Shown: positions 33,675-43,316, counted from the stretch's first letter. The stretch is DNA of 45,077 nt from Scytonematopsis contorta HA4267-MV1 (GCA_019359035.1 JAHHIC010000102.1:1-45077); one strand, 5' to 3'. Made by a program: numbers and translations. Notes: generated by a model not told the origin, from the letters alone.

Positions 33675-34641
33675 TCTTTAATCCTTTTTTTAAATATCCA
33701 TTCTTCCACAGGTAAAAAGGACTAATTAAGCTGCTGACAAAAAGTTCCATCTCACAAGCAGCGACTAAATCTGTTTTGACTTTCGTTCGGTATTTAAGTA
33801 AATGTAGAAAAATCTTACGCAGGTCGTTAATTGCGTAACCGATAAAAGCTACTGGTCTAGTCCAAGGTTTTAGATTTACCATGCGCGTGACAAAACGACT
33901 TAAGCCAATACCTCGAAAAAAGGGTAGAAGATAATCACTTTTTAATCGCCATTGTGGTATCTGGTGATAGATTTCCATTTCTGGGTTGTACCAAATTTCC
34001 CATCCTGCTTTTTGGATGTAAGACAGCATTTCTAGGTCTTCGCTGGTGAGCATGTTACTAGCGGTTCTTCCTGTTAGTATCGTTTGGCTTGGTAAACTTT
34101 CTACCCAAGCTTGTTTGCGAATAACTAGTCCTGCTGAGGGTGGTAGTAATTTTTTGTGGGGTTCGTATAGTAATGGTAAATTTCCCCGCTCGGTGATTGC
34201 TAAAAATGGAGCTATTCGCTGGAAGTTTTCTGGTGGTTGAACTTCCCATTCGGGATGAATCTGACTACCGTAAGCACCAGCTTGGGGATATTTTTTTCCA
34301 AAATTATATGCGGTAGCTACCCAATTTGGTGTTGGGTAGTTATCATCATCCAGAAAACCAATAAATTCACCTTTGGCTTCTGCTATCGCTCTTTTTCTGG
34401 CGTATGCTGCCCCCTGTTGGGGTTCAAAGCAATACTTTAGGGGAAAAGGAGATTGCCAAGAAGCTTGGTAAGATTTAACAACATCAGCGGTATTGTCGGT
34501 ACTATTATTGTCTATAACGATAATTTCCCAAGAAATATGCTCGGTGTTAATCTGATTTTGTAATCGTTCTAATAGTTCCGGTAAACGATGTTCGCCGTTA
34601 TATGTTGGTATTGCTACGCTAAAGTCAAACTCATCGGTCAT
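33667..34641 (-). CDS. hpsE: HpsE-type glycosyltransferase, first copy
   Basis: A 324-residue family 2 glycosyltransferase resembling HpsE of Nostoc punctiforme. It shows FSVAIPTYNGEHRLPELLER, EIIVIDNNSTDNTADVV, the DDD motif GFLDDDNYPTPNW, and GWEIWYNPEMEIYHQIPQWR. I start at the ATG at 34641 (MTDEFDFSVAIP); the frame is open eight codons further but with a poor context. It is followed with an 8-bp overlap by its paralogue, so the pair arose by tandem duplication. Which one keeps the ancestral HpsE role cannot be decided by eye. Confidence 0.85.
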   Translation of the reverse strand: MTDEFDFSVAIPTYNGEHRLPELLERLQNQINTEHISWEIIVIDNNSTDNTADVVKSYQASWQSPFPLKYCFEPQQGAAYARKRAIAEAKGEFIGFLDDDNYPTPNWVATAYNFGKKYPQAGAYGSQIHPEWEVQPPENFQRIAPFLAITERGNLPLLYEPHKKLLPPSAGLVIRKQAWVESLPSQTILTGRTASNMLTSEDLEMLSYIQKAGWEIWYNPEMEIYHQIPQWRLKSDYLLPFFRGIGLSRFVTRMVNLKPWTRPVAFIGYAINDLRKIFLHLLKYRTKVKTDLVAACEMELFVSSLISPFYLWKNGYLKKGLKND

Positions 34642-34755
34642 TGTACAATATAAAAAAACTCCCACAGTGAGTCTATTTTCGACTTCAGCTACGGTTTTGG
34701 AGTTCAGTTTTTTTACTGATTTTTTAATTATTTTTTGACTGGAGGTTTTATTTTC

Positions 34756-35487
34756 TTAGTTACATTCGCCATCCTTTGCAGTTCGTATACCACCAATCAG
34801 AGTATCGATGATAACGCATCGCTTGAGAGAACTAGGCTGTGTTGGATTTGCCCCTCCAGGTACGCTTACCATAAATTTAAAACCTGTATCTGAGTTGTTT
34901 CCATCAGTTTTAGACGCCAAAATACCCATGTAATCGAAAGTAATTTTTCTTTGAGTAGTTAAATTTGTGAAAGAAACATTAGGAGCAATACCGTTAATCG
35001 GAGGACTAAGGAGAGTATTTCTTCTGTTATTCGTGCCATCAATATCGGCAATATTTGTACCGAATACGATTTGTTTTGCTTCTACTCCAACATCCCCACC
35101 CAAAGGTTGCCATCGAGGAACTGCGCTATTGGGGTGAATAGCAATCTCAGGTATTTGGGTATTAACTCTAAAACTTACACTGTAGTCGCGTTTATTCTTT
35201 TTAGCTTCTCGCTGAGCTTCCTGTATTGCAGCCAAAACAGCATCGTTAGCTTTATTTACTCGCTGTCTATTAACAAATGCGAGCCAACTAGGAGCAGCAA
35301 TTGTTGCTAAAACTCCTACGATTACGACTATTACAATTAATTCTATTAAAGTAAATCCTTTATCTTTATGAATATTTTTATACGTATTTGCATTCTTTAG
35401 CCACATTCTTTTGGTAAAATTAGCTGTCACGGTATTTATATTTTTATTTAATCTCAAAAAATTTGTATTAATCATATTTTTATTCAA
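34756..35487 (-). CDS. hpsD: GspH/FimT-type pseudopilin (HpsD-like)
   Basis: A pseudopilin of 243 residues if read from the first ATG. The prepilin cut site is KDKG/FTLIELIVIVVIVGVLAT with Glu at +5. The leader before the cut would be about 43 residues, unusually long; a start at Met24 (MWLKNANTYKNIHKDKG) would give about 20 and may be correct. The C-terminus RCVIIDTLIGGIRTAKDGEC is shared with the pseudopilin at 29780-30400. Its place after hpsA-hpsB-hpsC and before the glycosyltransferases fits HpsD, predicted to act in a pilus-like machine for polysaccharide secretion. The 100-bp gap to hpsC holds no obvious feature. Confidence 0.78.
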   Translation of the reverse strand: MNKNMINTNFLRLNKNINTVTANFTKRMWLKNANTYKNIHKDKGFTLIELIVIVVIVGVLATIAAPSWLAFVNRQRVNKANDAVLAAIQEAQREAKKNKRDYSVSFRVNTQIPEIAIHPNSAVPRWQPLGGDVGVEAKQIVFGTNIADIDGTNNRRNTLLSPPINGIAPNVSFTNLTTQRKITFDYMGILASKTDGNNSDTGFKFMVSVPGGANPTQPSSLKRCVIIDTLIGGIRTAKDGECN

Positions 35488-35587
35488 TTATTTAACTAAA
35501 AAATGCTATGAATTAATATTTTATAAAAAAGTGGAGTCAATACAATATTGCTCTTATTTTATAAGATTATCTATCGAAATATAAATT

Positions 35588-36595
35588 TTATTTGCTAAAC
35601 AAAAAACTACGACCTTGTACTCTCATATTGACTGTAGGAAAAAAGGCAGAATCACCAGGATTACGAGCAACGCTAATATTATTATTGTTGTTGAGACGAA
35701 CGTAAGCGTTTCCTCTTATGAAAACTTGTGCTGATACTTCATTCGCATTCACACAAGCAAAGAAACCACTGGCGCTGTTTCCTACTAATTGACCTCCGCT
35801 TGGGCAAGTAAAGCTACTGGTACTTGCACTTGGATTTACGCTAATAAAATCAACTAAAGTCTCCACACGTTGGTCGTAAGGAGTAGTTGCAGCTACCCAT
35901 CGATTCATCCTTTCTTTAAGAGAATTAGCAGTCACTGTCAAATCTAGTGGAGGAGGTGCAAATCCAGCTTGGTTTGTATTTGCTCTGTTGTTTGCATTAG
36001 CAGAAATCACTTGACCTCTAACTTGAAACCTGCCAATCCGTGCAGAAGGTGACCAGTTACGGTTAAAACTATTTCCTGGAGGATTATTAATTAGGTAATA
36101 TGCAACCAATGAATAAGCAAAACCATCATCTGTTTGGTTGGGTTGTGTTTCGGTGCTAGAATTTATTCCCACACTATTAGGTATAAACTCTCGCTTCCAA
36201 AAAACTAGTACTGGTTGACAATTTGCTTCATTGCTACTGTTACAGTTGGCGGCGCTTTGTTTTTTGGGTGGTATCTGGTTTTTAATTCCTGATAAGGAAG
36301 CGTCAGCATTTGGGTCCCTTGTCAGACCATCAGCATCATATATGTAAACTGCTTGTTGTAAGTCACGAGCAATAAAATCAAGAGCTGTTTGAATCTCTTG
36401 CTCTGTTGTTGACTTAGCTTGCTCTTTACGGTCAGTGCTTAAAACATCAACCATAAATCCTAACAGTGGAGTAATAATTAACACTGCCATTAACATTGCT
36501 ACCAGCAATTCAATCAGGGTAAAACCACTATTTTTTTGGTTTTTCCTAAAGCCTTTGAAGTGGCAACTGATGATAAATTTTAGTCGATTATTCAT
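35588..36595 (-). CDS. hpsC: pseudopilin HpsC (PilW-like)
   Basis: A 335-residue pseudopilin. The leader, ending KNQKNSG, is cut before FTLIELLVAMLMAVLIITPL, with Glu at +5. The following region EQEIQTALDFIARDLQQAVY is the typical PilW/GspJ-type helix. The large C-terminal domain is Asn/Ser-rich and ends NMRVQGRSFLFSK. It matches the HpsC description of a hormogonium polysaccharide secretion pseudopilin. It lies 43 bp downstream of hpsB on the same strand, within the hpsA-B-C-D run. Confidence 0.85.
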   Translation of the reverse strand: MNNRLKFIISCHFKGFRKNQKNSGFTLIELLVAMLMAVLIITPLLGFMVDVLSTDRKEQAKSTTEQEIQTALDFIARDLQQAVYIYDADGLTRDPNADASLSGIKNQIPPKKQSAANCNSSNEANCQPVLVFWKREFIPNSVGINSSTETQPNQTDDGFAYSLVAYYLINNPPGNSFNRNWSPSARIGRFQVRGQVISANANNRANTNQAGFAPPPLDLTVTANSLKERMNRWVAATTPYDQRVETLVDFISVNPSASTSSFTCPSGGQLVGNSASGFFACVNANEVSAQVFIRGNAYVRLNNNNNISVARNPGDSAFFPTVNMRVQGRSFLFSK

Positions 36596-36638
36596 CGTGC
36601 GTTCCCTTTTTTATTCACAGAAATTTAAAATTAAAGTT

Positions 36639-37421
36639 TTAATTATTGCTACAACCATTATCTAAATTATTCGCTTGAGTCTGATTTGGGCTAGCTCCTT
36701 TAAGGCGAGCACAAAGTTCACTGTAGCTGGGCACGGTATCATTAATGTCTGCAGTCATTTCTACTAAGGGCGCTCTTCGTTCTCCCATACCTCCAACGAC
36801 ACCTCCTTGGGTAGCTTTGGTGTTTTGTCCGGAGTTAGCATTACTAGTGCGAGGATTGTTGCTATTGGTAAAAAGAGTTGTGCTTGTTCTAAAAGCATCT
36901 GCTCTATAAACTCTTATACCTAAGCTGTATCCATTGCTTGCGGTGGCAGTCGCGTTACGGTTATATCGAAAAGCTTGAACAATCATATCAGTCACACTTC
37001 CCATATCACATCTACCGTTACCATCGAAATCAACACAATACAAAGATGTTCCACTGGGAGCACTACAGTAAGAATTGGCACTACAAGTTAACTCTCCTGT
37101 TGTAGTTGGAGCCGGAAAAGCTGAAATACTAGTTGTAGCAATACTTGTTGGCTCTGTAATTGTTTTTGACCTGACCCCATCAATGTAAGCTCTGGCTGCT
37201 TGGGTTGCTAATTCTATCCTCCGGGATTGAACGCGGGTTGCCACTGATAAGCTTAAGACCGGGGCGATCGCCGCAAGCAAAATAGAAACTACAACAATCG
37301 CCATCAAAGATTCAATAATTGTGAAACCCCTTTCTCCTTTGGTATGACCGAGGTAAGAACCTATTATTTTCCTGAATTGACTATTCTGTATTCTTTTTTT
37401 GCTAACTTGCTTTTCTATCAT
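36639..37421 (-). CDS. hpsB: pseudopilin HpsB (PilV-like)
   Basis: A 260-residue pseudopilin. A leader ends KGERG, cut before FTIIESLMAIVVVSILLAAI, with Glu at +5. The mature part contains four or more cysteines and an Asp-rich loop YCVDFDGNGRCDMG that resembles calcium-binding loops (D-x-D-G-N-G-x-x-D). The C-terminal YSELCARLKG followed by an Asn-rich tail is recalled from HpsB proteins. It lies 42 bp downstream of hpsA, the likely first gene of the transcript. Confidence 0.85.
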   Translation of the reverse strand: MIEKQVSKKRIQNSQFRKIIGSYLGHTKGERGFTIIESLMAIVVVSILLAAIAPVLSLSVATRVQSRRIELATQAARAYIDGVRSKTITEPTSIATTSISAFPAPTTTGELTCSANSYCSAPSGTSLYCVDFDGNGRCDMGSVTDMIVQAFRYNRNATATASNGYSLGIRVYRADAFRTSTTLFTNSNNPRTSNANSGQNTKATQGGVVGGMGERRAPLVEMTADINDTVPSYSELCARLKGASPNQTQANNLDNGCSNN

Positions 37422-37463
37422 GGCAATTTACCCGTTATTCAAACCCGATTTATTGTCATTTGG

Positions 37464-40400
37464 TTAGTCATTTGGTATTGTAGGACAGCCTTGGCGATAT
37501 TCACCAGCAGTAATTGCAGGGCTGTAAGTTACTGTAGCTCCAACAGAAGCTGGTATTGCTGTACGATTATCAGCTTTAGCAGAACATGTTAAGGCTTTCA
37601 CCCAAGGGTCATCCCGACCTATTTCTCTAAAGAATTCATTCGGGCGACCTGTAGAAGGTAAGGTAAATCTCTGAGCAAATAAGTCTGGTTGCTCTGACAA
37701 TAGCCCGACATCAAAACCCCAGCGACGACCAGGCGCTCTGTAGAAGGATGAAGTACCACCAGCAGCATTTATTGGATAAACATCTAATACGTAGTCAAAA
37801 ACACTGAGGTTATTAGTAATGGTAGCAGTATTGACCCCTGCATTGCCTCTTGCGACAGGTGCTAAAGGAGCGGTTGCAAAAGTACTCCTAATAAATTGAA
37901 TAAAACTGCCACTGATTTTGGTTTCTATTCCCGTCCAGTCTTCCAAGAAGCGTGCAAAGTTCTGTAAACCTGCTGAAGTTTCCTCTGGTCTACTGGGGCT
38001 AATTCCTGCTACGAAAGTGATATTGAAAGTGGTATTAGCGTTCGCTTGTTTAAGCCATCGTTGATAGAATTCATTCTGTAGCTGGTTGGCTCCGTCAGTT
38101 CTGAAAGTATTGCCTGGATTGTTTTTGGCATCATGAATTTGTAATACAGGAACCAATATTGGTTGTGCATCTAGATCAGGGCTGCCGTTACCATCAGCAT
38201 CAACAGGAGAATAATAAAACAGAGGCAAGTTGTTTTGGTAACTTGCAGTTCCATTTGGAGTACTGGGAGTACTGTTACTAGTTCTAAACCAAAGACCAGG
38301 GGCTGTGTTAAACGTTCTTCCATAATTAGTCCCTTCCGTAGTACCTCCATAAGTACAACCATTCTGCAAAAATTCAGCAGCAGTCCCAGGAGTATTCGGA
38401 GGAAGAGGGGTAGGGAATGTATAGGCAGTAAGGCGTAACCCGCAACCTACTCCTAAAGGTTGGTAATTACTAGTACCAGCCGCAGCAACCAATTGGTTTA
38501 TGTTGTTACGTGCAAAAGCTACACGTCGGGGAAAACGCAAGTCAGCTGCATCAGGTAGATTTATACTTCCTGTATCACCTGCACCTAGTCGTTGTCTAAT
38601 AGTTTTATTATTTGTTCCATATGCTGTATTCCAGTTATTAGATAAATTGCCACTAATAGTTGCAAAATTTGGGGAGGCAGCCATTGCTAACCCTAGTCTA
38701 TTTGCCTTAACTTCCCTTTCGGTATCGCTCGCGTTTACTAAACCATCACCATTTGCATCAAAAGTAACTATCTCATTCAGGTTTCCATTTCCATTAACAT
38801 CAAACCCAACCACCCAGTCTCCAGGTTGACAATCAGAAACCGACTCTCTACGGCAAATTTCCATTACATATAGTGGAGTGTTAGCTGCTCGGCGCTGGAT
38901 TGGTGTCACCCCATTGAGTGTATAGGAACCTAAAGCATTAGGGCCTGTAGCTGTATTTCTTGGATTAATTACGCTGGAGATTGGAGTTGTACCGTTAATT
39001 GTTGTTGTATCCCACCAACTAGCATTTGTAACAAAGCCATTTTCTAAAAAGCCATTTCTTAACCTTTGTGTTGTTATCGGGTCTAAGTTTAAAGCGGCGC
39101 TTCCGGTGTTACTAGCATTAATGTAAGTAGGATTGTAGTTAGCACGAATTGCGATACCTGTATTATTGTTCAGGTCAAAGTCGCCTTGATTACGGAAACC
39201 ATCCACAAAATTACCAGATAGAAGCGTTATCGAATCGGCAATAATTGTTGCAGGCCGCCAATAGTCACCTGGATCAGTCCTCGAACAACCCGATCTTCCT
39301 GGACGACAAGCAAAATTAGAGTTGGGACTAGTGCGCTCGTAAAAACCTGTACCTGTGGCTTCTGTTTGTGTAAATTCTTCAATTTCTGTTGAGGTAGTCG
39401 TATTTGTGCGGTGTAAGTTGAAGTTACCACGAACATAGGCTGGTAAATCTGATACTAAAATTAAACCTTTTTCTCTAGGATTGTAAGCATTACTATTAGT
39501 GCCTGGTTTTCTAGCTAATGTTTCACCATTGGTAAGACGGATGCCAGTAGGACGGCGGGTGGGGTCTGCCTGAAAATCTGTTGGGCTGAGTAACTGTGAT
39601 TCTGATGTTGAGTTGCTTGCATCTCTCAATCCATCGTCGCGGGTGGCAAAAATAATACCACTATTAGGTAATAAGTACTCACCAGTACCAATATCTGTAT
39701 TGGCTAAGCTACCTAAATGGATGTCCGTGACCCGTACTTCTGATGGCTGGCGCTGTTCTAGGTCAACGTTGTATTGTAATCCTGTATCTTGATAGTGTGA
39801 TGTTGATGTGTTTAATGTGGCAATCTGTTTGACTTCTCTCGCATCTAGGAAAGATGATTCTTTGATAGCACCATGAGCAGGTTGACCTGTTGGAGTGGCA
39901 ACAAAAGAGGTTAATGTACCATCAGCTTCATCATTTAAAATAGCGATTGAGCAAAGCGCTGTATCAATTGCCGAATAATCTGCAAGCTCCAAGTCAACAC
40001 CAGCACCAGTAACTGCGTTATTAGCACCTATTTTGGCTAGCGCGTCTCTCAAGGGTTGATTTACAACACGTCCATTGGGAAATACTAACCTTGCTTGTCG
40101 TTCCAGAAGAGCTTTGCTGGCAGCAAAAGAACTTCTTCCTGGGAAATTGTACACTATACCGTTGTTAGACCTTCCATCGGCAAGACCAGCTTCTAGATTT
40201 GTTGCTGCATTGACTGGCAGACCATTTCTATTTCTGGCGGAATTATTATCCGTAGGGTCATAATAGCTACTCACGCAAGCAATAGGCTGTTGGTCAGTAC
40301 CAGCTGCAATTGTCTTAGAACTTGTCTGGTAATGATAAACTGCTGTTGCCCGCATCAGTAAATCGCCTCTTGTATTTGTCTGAGTTGTTGTGCGGCTTGA

Positions 40401-42575
40401 CATGGGCATAGTGTCAGGCCAAACAACTATATTTGGTTGAGCATTAAACAAAGGAGGAGCAGTCACCCCACTACCCAAAGCAGGATTGTTAGTTAATAAA
40501 GCAGGGAAAGGGTTTGTGCTGGCGTTATAAGTAGGATTGCGGGGATAATTAGGAGTATCAGCAGCAACGTCGTCATCGCGGTAGATACCAGCACCAGTAA
40601 CAATTCTGACCCCACCCACGCTATCCAATGTATTTATAGGAGTTTCTGCTGCTTTTTCTTCCCAAAAGCCGTTACGTCTAGATAAACCTAAGTCTGCTAG
40701 GGGTTGTATTTGAGTTTGTCGCCATCTTGCTCCAGCACCTCTAGGTGCATTCCAATTAGCACCAGCCATTGTTTGTTTGTCTTCTGCTCTTGCATCTGAG
40801 CCATCTGCTTTTTGCCATATCGCAGGTAAGTTATTACCCACTAAAATTCTATCGCCCAGAAGTGATTGAATACCCAATTTTTTCTGTTCAACCGGGTCTG
40901 TAGCTTCTAATTGAGTCCTGTTTAATTGTAATGATGTTGCTGTCAATTGGTTACTAGCGTTAACTGGTTCTCTCCAAGCAGCCTGCGGTTTTAAGTTCGC
41001 AGTGATATTTACATACCCAGTTAATGCTCCTGCTCCTGAAGCATCTGCTACTTCAGCAAAGGGAACTCGTCTCGTGCGATTCTTTAGATAAAGCTCTATT
41101 TCATTTGCAAGAACTTGTCTAGCAATAGTAATAGCATCAGTATCTTTAACTTTATCTTCAACATTCCTTTTTATATCATCTGGATAGGAAAAAGCTTTTA
41201 CAGCGGCTTTTAATTGCTTACCATTTGTGAAGGATGGGTCATTACAGGATGTACATAAATTTAAAGCATCAGCCTTCATCCTGGCGATACGTTCGTTAAA
41301 TGCTGCGTCATTAAATCCTATTTGGGAACCACCTAGACTGTCTACAGATTTGTTTGTGCCCTTAATCTCACTTGTGGTTATGGTTTTTTTGAAACCCTTA
41401 TAAAGGTCTACCGTTACTGCTTTTTGATCAGTAGTCTGACCTACGCTACCATTTCCAACGTTTCCTCCAACAACAATTTGTCCGTTCTCCTGATTGTAAA
41501 AGCAGGAATTTATACTACTAACTTGTCGAAGTGTTATGTTTGCCTCTGGATTTCTTGCGTCTGGATCTCCCCCAACTAGCAAATTACTATTCGTATGAAT
41601 TCTTCCGTTTAATGCTAGGGGAGCACCAGGTGTAATTTCTAAATCGTTTTCAAACCATACGGCGTTGTTTGGCAAAGGAATACGATTTCTATCTTGTTGA
41701 AGTTCTAATGCAACAAATCCTTTGCCTCCCTCATGCTTCTTATATCGCGTGCGCTCGCTAGCTGGTAATTGATTTATATCACTTTCGCTAATTGGCACGT
41801 TGACAGCATATACAAAAAAGCTTTTACCTAAATTACCGGATTGCAACCTATACCAACTGGAATTACCTACCAAAGTAGAGAAACCTGTAGCACTAGCACA
41901 CTGTTGGTTAGTAGAGCTAATGTCCATCGGTGGAGTTCTAGCATCTAAAGGGCTTCTTTCTCGTGTAAAATTACCAGCTGCATTTCTACCAGGGGAACGA
42001 AAGTTGATGGAGTATAAAGTAAAGGTATCAAATTTGCCATCATTATCTGTATCAACGGGAAATTTCCAAGCAGTTTTTGATGTTTCGTCTTCCTCTAAGT
42101 TTGTAGTATTCTGCTGAATTCCCGCTGTACCATTAATCTCAACAGCTAACTTCAAACGAGTTTCATCACCCAGTCGGTACTGGTCTTTTTTCAAAGCATC
42201 GTATAAAGCATTATCAGAAGGAGTTCCCCGTGGCAATGTCGAGTCTTCAAACAAAGCATCTAATTTTGCCCTAGCACGGTCAATTGCAGGAGCGGTTGCA
42301 TTTAATACAGCCTCATTTACCCGCACATTACTTGCATTTTTAGACCGCTCAAAAGAGCGAAATAAAATTGCTGTTGTCAAGAGTACAACTACCAATGCGA
42401 CCATAGCCACGGTAGGCAATACGAAACCAGCATTAACCGATTTTGGCTTTCTCCAAGCAACAATAAAACTGCGAAGTAGCCATATTATTTGTTTTTTGAT
42501 AGCGGATGGAGAGAATTTTCTAATTAGTCGATAAAAATTTTGTTTTGGTTTGACTGACTTGCGATTGCGAGACAT
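37464..42575 (-). CDS. hpsA: hormogonium polysaccharide biosynthesis protein HpsA
   Basis: A very large (1703-residue) HpsA-family protein, needed in Nostoc punctiforme for hormogonium polysaccharide and motility; its exact action is unknown. I start at the ATG at 42575 (MSRNRKSVKPKQNF), preceded by AGGGAAG; the frame is open 52 codons further, but no such extension is known to me. A basic stretch leads to G50/F51 in SVNAGFVLPTVAMVALVVVL, an uncleaved anchor or a PilX/GspK-like prepilin site lacking Glu at +5. The rest is an Asn/Thr-rich, presumably extracytoplasmic region. Asp-rich loops occur at DTDNDGKFDTF (about 173), DVNGNGNLNE plus DANGDGLVNASD (about 1253-1283) and DADGNGSPDLD (about 1455), probably binding calcium. 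It heads the hpsA-B-C-D run. Confidence 0.88.
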   Translation of the reverse strand: MSRNRKSVKPKQNFYRLIRKFSPSAIKKQIIWLLRSFIVAWRKPKSVNAGFVLPTVAMVALVVVLLTTAILFRSFERSKNASNVRVNEAVLNATAPAIDRARAKLDALFEDSTLPRGTPSDNALYDALKKDQYRLGDETRLKLAVEINGTAGIQQNTTNLEEDETSKTAWKFPVDTDNDGKFDTFTLYSINFRSPGRNAAGNFTRERSPLDARTPPMDISSTNQQCASATGFSTLVGNSSWYRLQSGNLGKSFFVYAVNVPISESDINQLPASERTRYKKHEGGKGFVALELQQDRNRIPLPNNAVWFENDLEITPGAPLALNGRIHTNSNLLVGGDPDARNPEANITLRQVSSINSCFYNQENGQIVVGGNVGNGSVGQTTDQKAVTVDLYKGFKKTITTSEIKGTNKSVDSLGGSQIGFNDAAFNERIARMKADALNLCTSCNDPSFTNGKQLKAAVKAFSYPDDIKRNVEDKVKDTDAITIARQVLANEIELYLKNRTRRVPFAEVADASGAGALTGYVNITANLKPQAAWREPVNASNQLTATSLQLNRTQLEATDPVEQKKLGIQSLLGDRILVGNNLPAIWQKADGSDARAEDKQTMAGANWNAPRGAGARWRQTQIQPLADLGLSRRNGFWEEKAAETPINTLDSVGGVRIVTGAGIYRDDDVAADTPNYPRNPTYNASTNPFPALLTNNPALGSGVTAPPLFNAQPNIVVWPDTMPMSSRTTTQTNTRGDLLMRATAVYHYQTSSKTIAAGTDQQPIACVSSYYDPTDNNSARNRNGLPVNAATNLEAGLADGRSNNGIVYNFPGRSSFAASKALLERQARLVFPNGRVVNQPLRDALAKIGANNAVTGAGVDLELADYSAIDTALCSIAILNDEADGTLTSFVATPTGQPAHGAIKESSFLDAREVKQIATLNTSTSHYQDTGLQYNVDLEQRQPSEVRVTDIHLGSLANTDIGTGEYLLPNSGIIFATRDDGLRDASNSTSESQLLSPTDFQADPTRRPTGIRLTNGETLARKPGTNSNAYNPREKGLILVSDLPAYVRGNFNLHRTNTTTSTEIEEFTQTEATGTGFYERTSPNSNFACRPGRSGCSRTDPGDYWRPATIIADSITLLSGNFVDGFRNQGDFDLNNNTGIAIRANYNPTYINASNTGSAALNLDPITTQRLRNGFLENGFVTNASWWDTTTINGTTPISSVINPRNTATGPNALGSYTLNGVTPIQRRAANTPLYVMEICRRESVSDCQPGDWVVGFDVNGNGNLNEIVTFDANGDGLVNASDTEREVKANRLGLAMAASPNFATISGNLSNNWNTAYGTNNKTIRQRLGAGDTGSINLPDAADLRFPRRVAFARNNINQLVAAAGTSNYQPLGVGCGLRLTAYTFPTPLPPNTPGTAAEFLQNGCTYGGTTEGTNYGRTFNTAPGLWFRTSNSTPSTPNGTASYQNNLPLFYYSPVDADGNGSPDLDAQPILVPVLQIHDAKNNPGNTFRTDGANQLQNEFYQRWLKQANANTTFNITFVAGISPSRPEETSAGLQNFARFLEDWTGIETKISGSFIQFIRSTFATAPLAPVARGNAGVNTATITNNLSVFDYVLDVYPINAAGGTSSFYRAPGRRWGFDVGLLSEQPDLFAQRFTLPSTGRPNEFFREIGRDDPWVKALTCSAKADNRTAIPASVGATVTYSPAITAGEYRQGCPTIPND

Positions 42576-42964
42576 AACTGCTTCCCTGTCGAGTCGATAA
42601 ATGTAATTTTTAATTTTTATTAGTATTGACAAATACGCCTGTGAGACTATTTCACACGCGAGTGCAGTCATTTTTATTAAACAGCTTTGTGCCGCTTTAA
42701 GAACAGCGATAAAGCTGCTTAAATAAAACAAAGTAGTTTGTTTTTCTGTTATATCACGCTAAATTTTTAATGATGTTTCCGGTTGTTATAGAAATTATTT
42801 GAATTACTTAATTTATAACCGAAAATAAATGCTAAATTCATAACTTTACCTTAAATTTGTGAAACAGACTTATGTTTAAAGCAACTTCATGAAGCTCGTT
42901 ATTATCCGAGCTAACTTATACTACCCACCTCGGAAGCAAAACATATCACTTGCTGTAAAAATTC
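42576..42964. promoter_or_regulatory. hpsA upstream region
   Basis: About 390 bp of AT-rich DNA before the first gene of the hps run, expected to contain its developmentally controlled promoter; in Nostoc punctiforme hps genes depend on the hormogonium sigma factor SigJ. The ribosome site AGGGAAG is at about 42584-42590 on the minus strand. I cannot point to a SigJ box with confidence and see no other binding site. Confidence 0.4.
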
Positions 42965-43306
42965 TTGCAACGGATGCTGAATGGATGTAACGGATGGGCT
43001 AATAGCGGTTCTGAGTTGAGCGAGGTATAGAGAAAAAAGATGAAACTCTTTCTTGTGGGGTGGGCATCCTTGCCCGCCCAGGTGTATTTAACCAAAACAG
43101 AAATCCTAGCGTATTTAACCAAAACGGGAATCGCCATATTTGTGAAGTACTGCATCCAAAAAGCGGTTATCCCAAAAAAAGCGATTGTCCCCAAAAACAA
43201 GTGATTATCTCAAAAAAAAGCGAGCAAGATGCTCGCACTACCAAAATAAAATACGGACACTTACGGCAACCAATCATCCGTTACATCCGTTAAGCATCCG
43301 TTGCAA
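42965..43306. mobile_element. 342-bp MITE-like element with 32-bp terminal inverted repeats
   Basis: The left end TTGCAACGGATGCTGAATGG... (42965-42996) and the right end (43275-43306) are inverted copies over 32 bp with two mismatches. Each end contains three GGATG words. The interior has no credible gene. It carries the hairpin repeat TCTTGTGGGGTGGGCATCCT (43051-43070) plus TGCCCGCCC, and two GTATTTAACCAAAAC units. Size, non-coding interior and matched ends fit a miniature inverted-repeat element mobilised by a transposase elsewhere. A clean target-site duplication is not evident. Confidence 0.6.
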
Positions 43307-43316
43307 AATTCGTTAC

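Noticed and set aside
42576-42731. 52-codon N-terminal extension of HpsA
   Set aside because: The ATG at 42575 has a good ribosome site and begins the basic leader expected for the family; the extension lacks similarity to anything I recall.
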